This document shows positions 17,834 to 26,358 of a DNA stretch of 64,000 nt, one piece after another. How positions within the stretch are numbered: position 1 is the first letter of the stretch; each line of letters begins with the position of its first letter. The notes beneath the pieces were generated by a model. It was not told the origin of the DNA. It ran no database searches and worked only from the letters and a program-made list of their open reading frames with translations. Source of the DNA: Mediterraneibacter gnavus ATCC 29149 (GTDB taxonomy: Bacteria; Bacillota; Clostridia; Lachnospirales; Lachnospiraceae). The stretch covers positions 62,001-126,000 of the forward strand of contig NZ_CP043051.1 of the NCBI RefSeq assembly GCF_008121495.1, written 5' to 3'. Both the position numbers and the translations under genes were made by a program.

Positions 17834-18623
17834 ACTTTCAAACAGGCAGAAACGTTATCTACTCCTCCAAAAACGCCATCACCTGATCGTCAATTTATCA
17901 AGACTCCTGATCCTGATCCTTTTTCTGGGACTCTGGGAGATCACTTCCCGCCTGGGAATGATCGACTCTTTCGTTTTCAGCAGTCCTGCCAAGATTGTCC
18001 GCTGCTTTTGGAGCATGGTCCTTGACCGAAGTATTTTTCTCCATCTTGGAATCACACTTTACGAAACGATTTTAAGCTTCCTGTTCGTTACCGGAATCAG
18101 TATTCTGATCGCAGTTATTTTGTGGTACAGCAAAAAATTATCCGAAATACTGGATCCTTATCTGGTCGTGTTGAACAGTCTTCCGAAATCCGCCCTGGCA
18201 CCGCTTCTTATCGTCTGGCTCGGAGCAAACCAGACAACCATTATTATTGCCGGAATGTCCGTTGCGATCTTTGGAAGCATTTTAAATCTGTACACCAGTT
18301 TCACAACAATCGATGAAGAAAAGATCAAGCTCATTTACACACTCCACGGAACGAGACACCACGCACTGACCAAAGTGGTCCTGCCAAGCTCCATTCCCGC
18401 GATCATCAGCAATATGAAGGTCAATATCGGCCTGTGTCTTGTGGGTGTGATCATCGGAGAATTTTTAGCGGCCAGAAACGGACTCGGATACCTGATCATT
18501 TACTCCAGTCAGGTTTTTAAAATGGATTGGCTGCTCATGTCGATCGTGCTTTTGTGTATTATGGCGATGGGATTATATGCCTTGATCAATCTGGTAGAAA
18601 AACTCTGTAAAAAACGGTTTTAA
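17826..18623 (+). CDS. ABC transporter permease, SsuC/TauC type
   Basis: A 265-residue protein with six predicted membrane helices and the binding-protein-dependent permease EAA-type loop, seen as LHGTRHHALTKVVLPSSIPAIISNM. The N-terminal tail is basic and cytoplasmic. It pairs with the overlapping ATPase upstream. The GEFLAARNGLGYLI segment near the C-terminus is typical of the SsuC/TauC subfamily. The unit ends at a two-way terminator at 18627-18672. Confidence 0.9.
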   Translation: MSELSNRQKRYLLLQKRHHLIVNLSRLLILILFLGLWEITSRLGMIDSFVFSSPAKIVRCFWSMVLDRSIFLHLGITLYETILSFLFVTGISILIAVILWYSKKLSEILDPYLVVLNSLPKSALAPLLIVWLGANQTTIIIAGMSVAIFGSILNLYTSFTTIDEEKIKLIYTLHGTRHHALTKVVLPSSIPAIISNMKVNIGLCLVGVIIGEFLAARNGLGYLIIYSSQVFKMDWLLMSIVLLCIMAMGLYALINLVEKLCKKRF

Positions 18624-18626
18624 AAA

Positions 18627-18672
18627 ATCAGGGAAAGCGGATCCTGTTTTTACAAGTTCCACTTTCCCTGAT
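18627..18672. terminator. bidirectional terminator between convergent transporter genes
   Basis: Perfect 11-bp stem ATCAGGGAAAG / CTTTCCCTGAT. The plus-strand tail is ACTTTTTATG and the minus-strand tail starts TTTTTTAAAA, so it serves both the ABC pair and the NSS transporter. Confidence 0.8.
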
Positions 18673-18721
18673 ACTTTTTATGACAAATACTTCTTTTCCA
18701 TTTTTCATTCTCCTATGTGCT

Positions 18722-20086
18722 TTAAAACATGGTGATATATCCCTGTACAAAGATAAACAGCACGATCAGCGGCAAAATATATGACACATACACCCTTGCC
18801 CATTTCGGGAACCGGATTCCCTGTCCGCTGTTCGCTTCCTTCGTAAATTTCTTCCATCCCCATCCATAACAGCTGGTACAAAACAGAAGATATACCAGAC
18901 TTCCGATCGGAAGCAGATTGTTGCTTACCAGGAAATCTTCAAAATCCAAAATATTTTTTCCTGCGCCCAAAGGAGAAATCCCACTCCATACATTAAATCC
19001 GAGAATACATGGAACAGATAAAACCAGGATTGCGATCAGATTGCAGATTACAGATTTTCTCCTGCTGCATCCGGTCAGTTCCATGGCAAATGTAATGATA
19101 TTTTCAAATACGGCAATGATCGTAGATGCTGCTGCAAAGAACATACACAGGAAGAACAGAGTTCCCCAGATTCTTCCGCCGCTCATCGCATTAAAAATAT
19201 TCGGCAGTGTGATAAAGATCAGACTTGGTCCCTGTCCCGGGTTCACTCCGAACGCAAAGCATGCCGGAAAAATGATCATCCCCGCGATCAGCGCCACGCA
19301 GGTATCCAGAATCGTAACACAGATTGCCTCCCCTGTCAGCGCCCGTTTCTTATCAATATAGCTTCCAAAGATCGCAATCGCTCCAATCCCAAGACTCAGC
19401 GTAAAGAAGGACTGTCCCATGGCTGCATAGACGACTTCAAATACACCTGCTTCTTTCACCTTGCCGAAGTCCGGCAGTAAATAGAACCGAATTCCCTCTC
19501 CTGCATTCGGAAGTGTGGCAGAACGTACTGCTAAAATAATCATCAGAGCAAGCAGCAGGATCATCATCACCTTTGTGATCTTCTCCACTCCTTTCTGAAG
19601 CCCCATGCTGCAGATTGCAAAACACAGGATTACAACGATTGCCATACACACAAACATCAATCCCGGTCTCGCTGTCAGATTTGCAAACTCCGCTTCAATC
19701 CCTTTTGCGTCAAGTCCCTCAAACTGCCCTGCCGCCATTTTCACGAAATACAAAATCATCCATCCGCCAATCGTGGTATAAAACATCATCAGCAGATAAT
19801 TTCCTGCCATCCCGAAATATTTATACCAGTGCCACCTGGTCCCCTTTGGTTCCAGCTTATCAAAGGAAAGCGCAATACTTGCCTGACTCGCACGCCCTAC
19901 CGAGAACTCCATGACCATGATCGGAAGTCCCAGTGTTAACAGGAAAAACAGGTAGATCAGCACAAATGCCGCACCCCCGTATTGTCCGGTAATATATGGA
20001 AATCTCCATACATTTCCAAGCCCGATGGCACATCCTGCTGAAATCAGGATAAATCCAAGCCTTGAGCCAAATTTTTCTCTCTTCAT
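18722..20086 (-). CDS. neurotransmitter:sodium symporter family transporter
   Basis: A 454-residue protein with about 11-12 membrane helices. It starts MKREKFGSRLGFILISAG at 20086; an ATG nine bases earlier sits too close to the ribosome site. The N-terminal signature SAGCAIGLGNVWRFPYITGQYGGAAF is the sodium and substrate site of NSS (SNF) transporters such as LeuT and MhsT, which take up amino acids with sodium. The substrate is unknown; tryptophan or other hydrophobic amino acids are usual in this group. A promoter with a palindrome lies just upstream, over the end of the tetR gene. Confidence 0.9.
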   Translation of the reverse strand: MKREKFGSRLGFILISAGCAIGLGNVWRFPYITGQYGGAAFVLIYLFFLLTLGLPIMVMEFSVGRASQASIALSFDKLEPKGTRWHWYKYFGMAGNYLLMMFYTTIGGWMILYFVKMAAGQFEGLDAKGIEAEFANLTARPGLMFVCMAIVVILCFAICSMGLQKGVEKITKVMMILLLALMIILAVRSATLPNAGEGIRFYLLPDFGKVKEAGVFEVVYAAMGQSFFTLSLGIGAIAIFGSYIDKKRALTGEAICVTILDTCVALIAGMIIFPACFAFGVNPGQGPSLIFITLPNIFNAMSGGRIWGTLFFLCMFFAAASTIIAVFENIITFAMELTGCSRRKSVICNLIAILVLSVPCILGFNVWSGISPLGAGKNILDFEDFLVSNNLLPIGSLVYLLFCTSCYGWGWKKFTKEANSGQGIRFPKWARVYVSYILPLIVLFIFVQGYITMF

Positions 20087-20118
20087 CTCTCTCATCCTCT
20101 CTCACTTATTCAACGTTT

Positions 20119-20148
20119 ATCTTACGTGATATCACATTTACTTGTCAA
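20119..20148 (-). promoter_or_regulatory. NSS transporter promoter with a GTGATATCAC palindrome in the spacer
   Basis: TTGACA (20143-20148), 18-base spacer, TAAGAT (20119-20124) on the minus strand, overlapping the last codons of tetR. The perfect 10-bp palindrome GTGATATCAC (20126-20135) sits in the spacer, a typical repressor position. The neighbouring TetR protein is the natural candidate to bind it. Confidence 0.55.
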
Positions 20149-20734
20149 GAAAATCCGATGCTGTCTGACAGAACGCATCCTTCGCATTTGCGATCATATT
20201 AAATGTCATCTGTGCCATTTCTTCCGGTGATTTTTCTTCCCCTTCATTGAGCCACACTTTCACAAGCCCAAGACATCCGCTCAGACAAAACGCGTAAAAA
20301 TATTTGAGATCCTCTTTCTTACCCGGAAACATCTTCTCCAGCGTCCCCCTGCTGTTCTCTTTGATGATCCGCTCAATGCGGTGGATAAATCCCATATCTC
20401 CGTTGGGACCGATCAGCGCTTTACTGATCTCCCGCTCTTCATCTAATACACGAAACATATCTTCTATAAAATAAAACGCATTTTCATTGCCGGATACGAT
20501 CGGATGCTCTTCGATCGCTCTTTTGATCTGCGCTTCCATATTCTCTTCGATTTCTCTCAAAAGGTCCTGAATGTCTTTAAAATGAAGGTAAAATGTGGAA
20601 CGATTGATATCCACTTCTTCTACCAGCTCTTTGACTGTGATCTGATTCACGCTTTTTTCCTTCATCAGCGCTGCAAGTCCTTTTTTTAACTGCCTTCTCG
20701 TTTTAATGACTCTTCTGTCTACTTTTTTCTCCAT
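20138..20734 (-). CDS. TetR/AcrR-family transcriptional regulator
   Basis: A 198-residue regulator. Residues about 10-56 form the helix-turn-helix domain (ALMKEKSVNQITVKELVEEVDINRSTFYLHF), ending in the family pattern STFYLHFKD. The C-terminal part is the variable ligand-binding domain. ATG at 20734 with GAGGG upstream. It lies 27 bases after a MATE pump gene and about 50 before the NSS transporter, all on the minus strand, so it probably controls one or both. The inducer is unknown. Confidence 0.9.
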   Translation of the reverse strand: MEKKVDRRVIKTRRQLKKGLAALMKEKSVNQITVKELVEEVDINRSTFYLHFKDIQDLLREIEENMEAQIKRAIEEHPIVSGNENAFYFIEDMFRVLDEEREISKALIGPNGDMGFIHRIERIIKENSRGTLEKMFPGKKEDLKYFYAFCLSGCLGLVKVWLNEGEEKSPEEMAQMTFNMIANAKDAFCQTASDFLDK

Positions 20735-20761
20735 TTGTTAACCCTCATTTCCATAATATAC

Positions 20762-22087
20762 TCATCTTTGTTGTAATTTCTTATAATAAATCCATCCTGC
20801 AATATCTGCCAGAATCCATCCGATCGGAACTGCACTCCAGATTCCTGACACCCCGATCTGAGGAACCGCTGACAATACATATGCCAGTACTACCCGTGTC
20901 CCCAAAGAAATCACCGTCAGCACAACCGACATTCCCGGTTTTCTGACTGCCCGGTAATATCCATAAAACAAAAACAGGAATCCGATTCCAAAATAAAACA
21001 CACCTTCAATCCGCAAGTATTGAATTCCAACTGCCAGAATTTCTGTTTCGTATGGCTGGACAAAAATCAAAAGCAGCTGCTTTGCAAACACAAAAACTGA
21101 CGCTGAGATCACCAGACAAAATCCCAGTACGAGCAGCACCGACTTTCTTGCCCCCTCCCGGATCCGCTCCTGTTTTCCGGCCCCGTAATTCTGTGCCACA
21201 AAAGTGGAAAACGCATTTCCGAAATCCTGCACCGGCATATATGCAAATGAATCAATCTTCACAGCCGCTGCAAATGCCGCCATTACAACCGGTCCGAAGC
21301 TGTTTACCAGCCCCTGCACCATCAAAATCCCCAGATTCATAACAGACTGTTGAACACAGGTCAAAAACGAAAACTGAAAAATCTCGCCAAACGTCTCTTT
21401 TGTAATTCTGAAATCTCTCCTTCTCAGACGAAACTGCGGACATCGCCCCCAGGTGTAGACTGCGATTCCGATTCCGGAAATCCACTGAGAGATTACAGTC
21501 GCAACCGCAGCTCCGGCAATTCCTGCATCCAGTCCGATCACAAACCACAGATCCAGAACAATATTCAAACCGGCACAGACTGCCAGAAAGATCAACGGAA
21601 TCAAAGATTCTCCTGCTGCTCTCAAAAGAGAGGCAAAATAATTATATAAAAATGTTGCAAGAATTCCGGTAAATACTACTTCCAGGTATGTTCGCATCCC
21701 GTCATATACCTGCTGCGGCACCTGTAAAAACTCCAGAATCCATTCCGTGTTCCGGCAAACCAGTACATTCAGCAATATTGCCACTGCAGCAATCATCAGA
21801 AATGAAGTTCCGATATTCTCTTTTAATTTTTCTTCATTCTTTTCTCCATACCGGATGGAAAATAATGCACCGCTTCCCATGCACAGCCCCAGCAGAATCG
21901 AAGTCAAAAACGTCATCAGTGTATATGATGATCCCACTGCCGCCAGAGCATCTGCTCCAAGAAACCTTCCTACGATCACAGTGTCTGCAATATTATACGT
22001 CTGCTGCAGAAGATTTCCGGCAATCAGAGGGAGAGAAAATAACATCATTTTTTTCGTCACAGGTCCATTCGTTAAATCTATGCTCAT
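20762..22087 (-). CDS. MATE-family efflux transporter
   Basis: A 441-residue, 12-helix MATE protein starting MSIDLTNGPVTKKMMLFSLPL. Two homologous halves can be seen, each with the family pattern (PLIAGNLLQQTYNIADTVIVGRFLG and FLTCVQQSVMNLGILMVQGLVNSFG). MATE proteins export cationic drugs, dyes or metabolites using sodium or proton gradients. It is followed at 27 bases by a TetR regulator. The second MATE gene in this window (38.9-40.3 kb) is a separate, distant paralogue. Confidence 0.9.
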   Translation of the reverse strand: MSIDLTNGPVTKKMMLFSLPLIAGNLLQQTYNIADTVIVGRFLGADALAAVGSSYTLMTFLTSILLGLCMGSGALFSIRYGEKNEEKLKENIGTSFLMIAAVAILLNVLVCRNTEWILEFLQVPQQVYDGMRTYLEVVFTGILATFLYNYFASLLRAAGESLIPLIFLAVCAGLNIVLDLWFVIGLDAGIAGAAVATVISQWISGIGIAVYTWGRCPQFRLRRRDFRITKETFGEIFQFSFLTCVQQSVMNLGILMVQGLVNSFGPVVMAAFAAAVKIDSFAYMPVQDFGNAFSTFVAQNYGAGKQERIREGARKSVLLVLGFCLVISASVFVFAKQLLLIFVQPYETEILAVGIQYLRIEGVFYFGIGFLFLFYGYYRAVRKPGMSVVLTVISLGTRVVLAYVLSAVPQIGVSGIWSAVPIGWILADIAGWIYYKKLQQR

Positions 22088-22143
22088 ATCTCTGCCCCCT
22101 TTTCCTGTTGCTTCGCATCCCCGACGTTTTCATTCTGAAATTT

Positions 22144-22172
22144 ATTTTAAATCAAATACTGCGCATTGACAA
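22144..22172 (-). promoter_or_regulatory. promoter of the MATE-tetR unit
   Basis: TTGTCA (22167-22172), 17-base spacer, TAAAAT (22144-22149) on the minus strand. Predicted start near 22137, about 50 bases before the MATE start codon. Confidence 0.55.
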
Positions 22173-22222
22173 GGTTTTCAGGGAACAGAACCCAAAAACA
22201 GTAATTTTTTTACAAAAAAGAG

Positions 22223-22251
22223 TTGAATTTCTATTACAAAAGCGCTATAAT
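22223..22251 (+). promoter_or_regulatory. tRNA-Thr promoter
   Basis: TTGAAT (22223-22228), 17-base spacer, perfect TATAAT (22246-22251). The start is predicted at about 22258, directly before a palindrome and 26 bases before the tRNA. Confidence 0.75.
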
Positions 22252-22258
22252 AATTGAG

Positions 22259-22279
22259 GTTCGTTCAATCAGAACGAAC
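22259..22279. repeat. perfect inverted repeat at the tRNA-Thr transcription start
   Basis: GTTCGTTC-aatca-GAACGAAC, an 8-bp perfect repeat placed exactly at the predicted start of transcription. It could be an operator or a 5' leader hairpin removed during RNase P processing. Confidence 0.6.
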
Positions 22280-22283
22280 ACTT

Positions 22284-22356
22284 GCTGGAATAGCTCAGTC
22301 GGTAGAGCACTTCACTCGTAATGAAGGGGTCGTCGGTTCAAATCCGATTTCCAGCT
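22284..22356 (+). tRNA. tRNA-Thr (anticodon CGU)
   Basis: A full cloverleaf: acceptor GCTGGAA / TTCCAGC, D arm GCTC..GAGC, anticodon stem CTTCA / TGAAG around loop CTCGTAA (anticodon CGT), T arm GTCGG-TTCAAAT-CCGAT. Length 72 plus discriminator T. CCA is not encoded. It reads the ACG codon. Confidence 0.95.
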
Positions 22357-22364
22357 TGTGTAAA

Positions 22365-22397
22365 AAAGGTTGAAGGCTTCGGCTTTCAACCCTTTTT
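22365..22397 (+). terminator. tRNA-Thr terminator
   Basis: GGTTGAAGGC-TTCG-GCTTTCAACC with a stable UUCG loop, followed by TTTTT. Confidence 0.85.
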
Positions 22398-22512
22398 GTT
22401 TTCTTCCAATATTTTCAAAAGGTTGTTCATAAACGAAAAAACGTACAGATTGCAGATTTTCTTCCACTCCTGCCATCTGTACGTTTTTATTTCCTGTCAA
22501 ATGATTGTTTTT

Positions 22513-23457
22513 CTACTCTGCAAAATCATCCAGAACCAGTTTTGCCGCACCACAGATTCCTGCATCGTTACCAAGTGTTGCAAGGGCAAATCTTACATCT
22601 TTATTTGCAAAGAACGCATTCTCCTGAAATGGCTTTTCTACATATTCAAGAAGAATCTCCCCGGCTTTTGATACCCCGCCGCCGATCACAAAAATGGACG
22701 GATCGATCACTGCTGCCAGATTTGCAAGAGCACGTCCAAGATAATTTCCGAAAGACTCTGCAATCTCTTTTGCCACTGAATCATCTGCTTTCACCGCATC
22801 AAATACTGATTTTGCAGACAGATCATTCCTGTTTAAAATCGTGTTTCTTGTCTCCTGCTCCAGTTTTCTTTTTGCAAGACGCACAATCCCAGTTGCAGAT
22901 GCATACTGCTCCAGGCATCCCTTTCCTCCACATCCGCAGCTTTCTGTTTCGTGAGGATTTACTCGAAGATGCCCGATCTCTCCGCCTGCTCCGTGGCTTC
23001 CTGTCAGAATCTTTCCCCCAACAATGATGCCGCCGCCGACTCCGGTTCCAAGCGTTACCATAATCAGGTTCTTATATCCGGCTCCGCCGCCTTTCCACAT
23101 CTCACCAAGGGCTGCTACATTGGCATCATTTCCGACTTCCACGTCCAGTCCGGTCAGCTCCTCCAGCTCTTTTTTCACTTCTTTGTATTTCCAGCCGAGA
23201 TTTGCACTTCCAAAGACGATTCCCTCTTCTGTCACCGGTGCAGGAACACCTACACCTACTCCGATAATATCCGCATCTGCCAGATCATGCTCTGCTTTTT
23301 TCTCCTTGAGTGATGCAGCAACATCCGGAAGGATTGCCTTTCCCTCTTCTTCTGTGTGGGTCTTGATCTCCCATTTTTCCAAAATAGTCCCCGTTGCCTC
23401 GAACAAGCCCATTTTCACTGTTGTTCCACCAATATCTACTCCAAAACAATATTTCAT
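22513..23457 (-). CDS. glk: ROK-family glucokinase
   Basis: A 314-residue sugar kinase of the ROK family, starting MKYCFGVDIGGTTVKMGLF with the phosphate-binding loop DIGGTT. The zinc-binding ROK motif is CGCGGKGCLEQYASATG near residues 176-192, and HGAGGEIGHL precedes it. It phosphorylates glucose with ATP at the entry to glycolysis. It lies 13 bases downstream of hprK and is probably co-transcribed with it, placing a sugar kinase beside the sensor of catabolite repression. Glucose is the likely substrate by family; other hexoses are possible. Confidence 0.92.
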   Translation of the reverse strand: MKYCFGVDIGGTTVKMGLFEATGTILEKWEIKTHTEEEGKAILPDVAASLKEKKAEHDLADADIIGVGVGVPAPVTEEGIVFGSANLGWKYKEVKKELEELTGLDVEVGNDANVAALGEMWKGGGAGYKNLIMVTLGTGVGGGIIVGGKILTGSHGAGGEIGHLRVNPHETESCGCGGKGCLEQYASATGIVRLAKRKLEQETRNTILNRNDLSAKSVFDAVKADDSVAKEIAESFGNYLGRALANLAAVIDPSIFVIGGGVSKAGEILLEYVEKPFQENAFFANKDVRFALATLGNDAGICGAAKLVLDDFAE

Positions 23458-23469
23458 CTTCCTGCTCTC

Positions 23470-24399
23470 CTATTTCCTTTTTGTCAAACTGTTCTGAACT
23501 CTTTTATATAATTCCTGTGCAGCGTTATATCCCATCTGTTTCTGTCTGTGGTTGACCGCTGCTGACTCCACGATGATCGCCAGATTTCTTCCCGGACGGA
23601 TCGGAATGTTATGGCATACTACTTTGTTGCCCAGAAATTCCGTATACGTCTCTTCCAGTCCGAGACGATCGTATTCTTTTTCTCTGCTCCAGTCTTCCAG
23701 TGTGATGACCAGATCGATATTCTGTGTCTCCCTGACGCTCTGCACACCAAACATGGACTTCACATCTACGATTCCAATACCACGAAGCTCGATAAAATGT
23801 CTGGTGATATCCGGTGCAGAACCAACCAGCGTATCATCGCTGACCTTACGGATCTCTACCACGTCATCTGTTACCAGACGATGTCCTCTCTTGATCAGCT
23901 CCAGCGCTGCCTCGCTCTTACCGATTCCACTCTCTCCCATAATCAGTACACCGACACCATACACATCCACAAGTACTCCGTGAATGGAAATACACGGTGC
24001 CAGTTTCACATTCATCCAGCGAATCAGCTCCGCCATGAAAGAGGATGTTGATTTTTGTGTGATCAGAACCGGTGTATCCGCCTGTGTAGCCTTTTCTAAA
24101 AGCTCTTGATCCGGTTCTAATGCACGGCTGAAGATCAGGCATGGAATTTTATGCGATAACAGCTCATCGTACATCTTCATCTTTTTCGCTTCCTCAAGTG
24201 TCTGAAGATACGTATATTCAACATATCCGATAACCTGTACACGATCCGAGTCAAAATGATCAAAATATCCGGACAACTGCAGAGCCGGTCTGTTGATATC
24301 AGGCACCTGAACATATTTTTCAACCAAATCCACATCCGGTGTCAGATTTTTCAGGTTCATTTTTTCTACAATTTCTTTTAAACTTACGCCTTGTCCCAT
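23470..24399 (-). CDS. hprK: HPr kinase/phosphorylase
   Basis: A 309-residue protein starting MGQGVSLKEIVEKMNLKNL at 24399 with AAAAGGAG upstream. The Walker A loop is GESGIGKS at residues 155-162 and is followed by the HPrK signature region VTDDVVEIRK. A later segment, LGNKVVCHNIPIRPGRNLAIIVESAAVNHRQK, is the family C-terminal domain. It phosphorylates or dephosphorylates HPr on serine and so sets carbon catabolite repression. A promoter lies in the 40-base gap after uvrC. Confidence 0.95.
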   Translation of the reverse strand: MGQGVSLKEIVEKMNLKNLTPDVDLVEKYVQVPDINRPALQLSGYFDHFDSDRVQVIGYVEYTYLQTLEEAKKMKMYDELLSHKIPCLIFSRALEPDQELLEKATQADTPVLITQKSTSSFMAELIRWMNVKLAPCISIHGVLVDVYGVGVLIMGESGIGKSEAALELIKRGHRLVTDDVVEIRKVSDDTLVGSAPDITRHFIELRGIGIVDVKSMFGVQSVRETQNIDLVITLEDWSREKEYDRLGLEETYTEFLGNKVVCHNIPIRPGRNLAIIVESAAVNHRQKQMGYNAAQELYKRVQNSLTKRK

Positions 24400-24433
24400 A
24401 ATGTTCTCCTTTTCTAAGCATTTCCTGCGTTCA

Positions 24434-24462
24434 ATTATATCACTTATGAAAAAACTTGTACA
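24434..24462 (-). promoter_or_regulatory. hprK-glk promoter
   Basis: TGTACA (24457-24462), 17-base spacer, perfect TATAAT with extended TGA (24434-24442) on the minus strand, overlapping the uvrC 3' end. Predicted start near 24427. Confidence 0.6.
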
Positions 24463-26293
24463 CAGATTCTGCCGCTTTTTCATTCATTGACGGAATCTGG
24501 GCAAGCTCTTCCACCGAAGCTGCTTTTATAGCATCCAGACTCATAAAGTTCCGCATCAGCGCTTTACGTCTCGCCGGTCCGATTCCCTCAATATCATCCA
24601 GAATCGAATGCACCTGTCCTTTACTTCTTAAAGAACGGTGATATTCGATTGCAAACCGATGTGCCTCATCCTGAATCCGCGTGATCAACCGAAACGCCTC
24701 TGAGTTTTTATCAATGGCAATCTCCTGATTTTCATAATAAAGTCCTCTTGTCCGGTGATAGTCATCCTTGACCATACCACACACCGGGATATTCAACCGC
24801 AGATCACCCAAAACCTGAAGAGCCACATTGACCTGTCCTTTTCCTCCATCCATCAGAATCAGATCCGGAAAACTGCTGAAACCTCCGATTTCTTTACTTT
24901 CCTTCTGTTCTTTTAGCCCATGGGTGAATCTTCTTGTAAGCACCTCCCGCATGCTTCCGTAGTCATCCGCACCTTCAATTCCTTTGATCTTGAATTTCCG
25001 GTAGTCATTCCGCTTGGGCTTTCCTCTCTCATAAACAACCATGGATCCGACAGACTCAAATCCATTCGTATTCGAGATATCATATGCCTCCATGCGGCGG
25101 ATATCCGAAATCCCGATCAGTTTTTCAATCTCCCGGACTGCTCCGATGGTCCTTCCCTCTTCTCTTTTCAGACGTTCTCTGTCTTTACTGAGAACCAGGG
25201 TTGCATTGTTGGCAGCCAGTTCCACCAGCTTTTCCTTCGTGCCTTTTTTCGGCACGCGGATATTGACTTTCCCTCCTCGTTTTACACTCAGCCATTCTTC
25301 CAGAAGCGAGGCATCTTCAATCTCTTCCTGCAGCATCAGTTCGCCCGGAATAAACGGCGTCCCCGCATAATACTGCTTGATAAAACTATCCAGGATCTCA
25401 CCGCAGGTCTCTCCCTTGGAAATCCGAAGATAGAAGTGATCCCTTCCGATCAGGCGGCCTCCCCGGATAAAAAATACCTGAACGACCGCATCCTCCTCTT
25501 GTATTGCTGCTGCAAGAATATCTCTGTCCTCTCCGCTGCTGTCTGTGATTTTCTGCTTCTGAGCAATCTTTTTTACGCTTCCGAGCAGTTCTCGATACTC
25601 TATGGCTTTCTCAAATTTCAGTTCTTCCGAAGCCTTCTGCATCTTCTCTTCCAGATCCTTCAAAATCCCGTCAAAATTTCCATTCAGAAAACGGATCACT
25701 TCTGAGATAGCTTTTCCATATTCTTCTTTTGAAATATACCCCTGACAAGGCGCATCACATTGCTTGATATGGTAATTAAGGCAAGGGCGCTCTTTTCCGA
25801 TGTCTTTTGGCAGATTCCGGTTGCAGCTGCGGACATGATACAACTTGTGAAGCAGATCAATCGTATCTCTGACTGCCTGCCCGCTTGTATACGGTCCAAA
25901 ATATTTTGCCTTGTCTTTGAGCATCTTTCTTGCCAGCATCACTCTCGGAAAGTCTTCATTTACTGTCACCTTGATAAACGGATATGTCTTATCATCCATC
26001 AGCATGGTATTGTATTTCGGATGATGCTCTTTGATCAGATTGCATTCCAGTACCAGTGCCTCCAGTTCTGAATCTGTGACAATGTACTCAAATCGGCGGA
26101 TATGCGTCACCATCTGCTCAATCTTCACACCTTTATTCCGGCTGGTTTGAAAATACTGACGCACCCGGTTTTTCAGGCTGATCGCCTTTCCTACATAGAT
26201 GATATGATCCCGTTCATCATGCATAATATAAACGCCCGGTTTCGCCGGGAGTTTTTTCAATTCTTCCTGTATATCAAAATTATAATTTTCCAT
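24440..26293 (-). CDS. uvrC: excinuclease ABC subunit C
   Basis: A 617-residue protein of standard UvrC length. In order: GIY-YIG nuclease domain ([20 protein letters not shown], about 14-33), UVR motif ([18 protein letters not shown], near 200), RNase H-like 5' nuclease domain ([19 protein letters not shown]), and helix-hairpin-helix motifs at the C-terminus ([15 protein letters not shown]). It makes both cuts around UV-type DNA damage together with UvrAB. The best start by homology is ATG 26293, which has no ribosome site. A promoter -10 ends only seven bases upstream, so the message may be leaderless. A TTG at 26329 is an alternative, but it lies inside the ftsH terminator. Confidence 0.94.
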   Translation of the reverse strand: MENYNFDIQEELKKLPAKPGVYIMHDERDHIIYVGKAISLKNRVRQYFQTSRNKGVKIEQMVTHIRRFEYIVTDSELEALVLECNLIKEHHPKYNTMLMDDKTYPFIKVTVNEDFPRVMLARKMLKDKAKYFGPYTSGQAVRDTIDLLHKLYHVRSCNRNLPKDIGKERPCLNYHIKQCDAPCQGYISKEEYGKAISEVIRFLNGNFDGILKDLEEKMQKASEELKFEKAIEYRELLGSVKKIAQKQKITDSSGEDRDILAAAIQEEDAVVQVFFIRGGRLIGRDHFYLRISKGETCGEILDSFIKQYYAGTPFIPGELMLQEEIEDASLLEEWLSVKRGGKVNIRVPKKGTKEKLVELAANNATLVLSKDRERLKREEGRTIGAVREIEKLIGISDIRRMEAYDISNTNGFESVGSMVVYERGKPKRNDYRKFKIKGIEGADDYGSMREVLTRRFTHGLKEQKESKEIGGFSSFPDLILMDGGKGQVNVALQVLGDLRLNIPVCGMVKDDYHRTRGLYYENQEIAIDKNSEAFRLITRIQDEAHRFAIEYHRSLRSKGQVHSILDDIEGIGPARRKALMRNFMSLDAIKAASVEELAQIPSMNEKAAESVYKFFHK

Positions 26294-26300
26294 GCCATTT

Positions 26301-26329
26301 ATTATAAATGCTTTTGAAAAAAAGGACAA
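26301..26329 (-). promoter_or_regulatory. uvrC promoter, predicted leaderless start
   Basis: TTGTCC (26324-26329), 17-base spacer, perfect TATAAT (26301-26306) on the minus strand. The normal start point, seven bases on, is 26293-26294, i.e. the A of the ATG itself. The -35 is embedded in the 3' arm of the ftsH terminator. Confidence 0.6.
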
Positions 26330-26347
26330 GATAAAAATCCTGTCCTT
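26316..26347 (-). terminator. ftsH terminator
   Basis: AAGGACAGGAT-TTTT-ATCTTGTCCTT, an 11-bp stem with one G-U pair, ending in a run of T on the minus strand. It separates ftsH from uvrC. Confidence 0.8.
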
Positions 26348-26358
26348 CTCCGTCTCAT

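Noticed and set aside
22312-22500. A 62-codon minus-strand frame over tRNA-Thr
   Set aside because: It reads through the tRNA and its terminator; no ribosome site.
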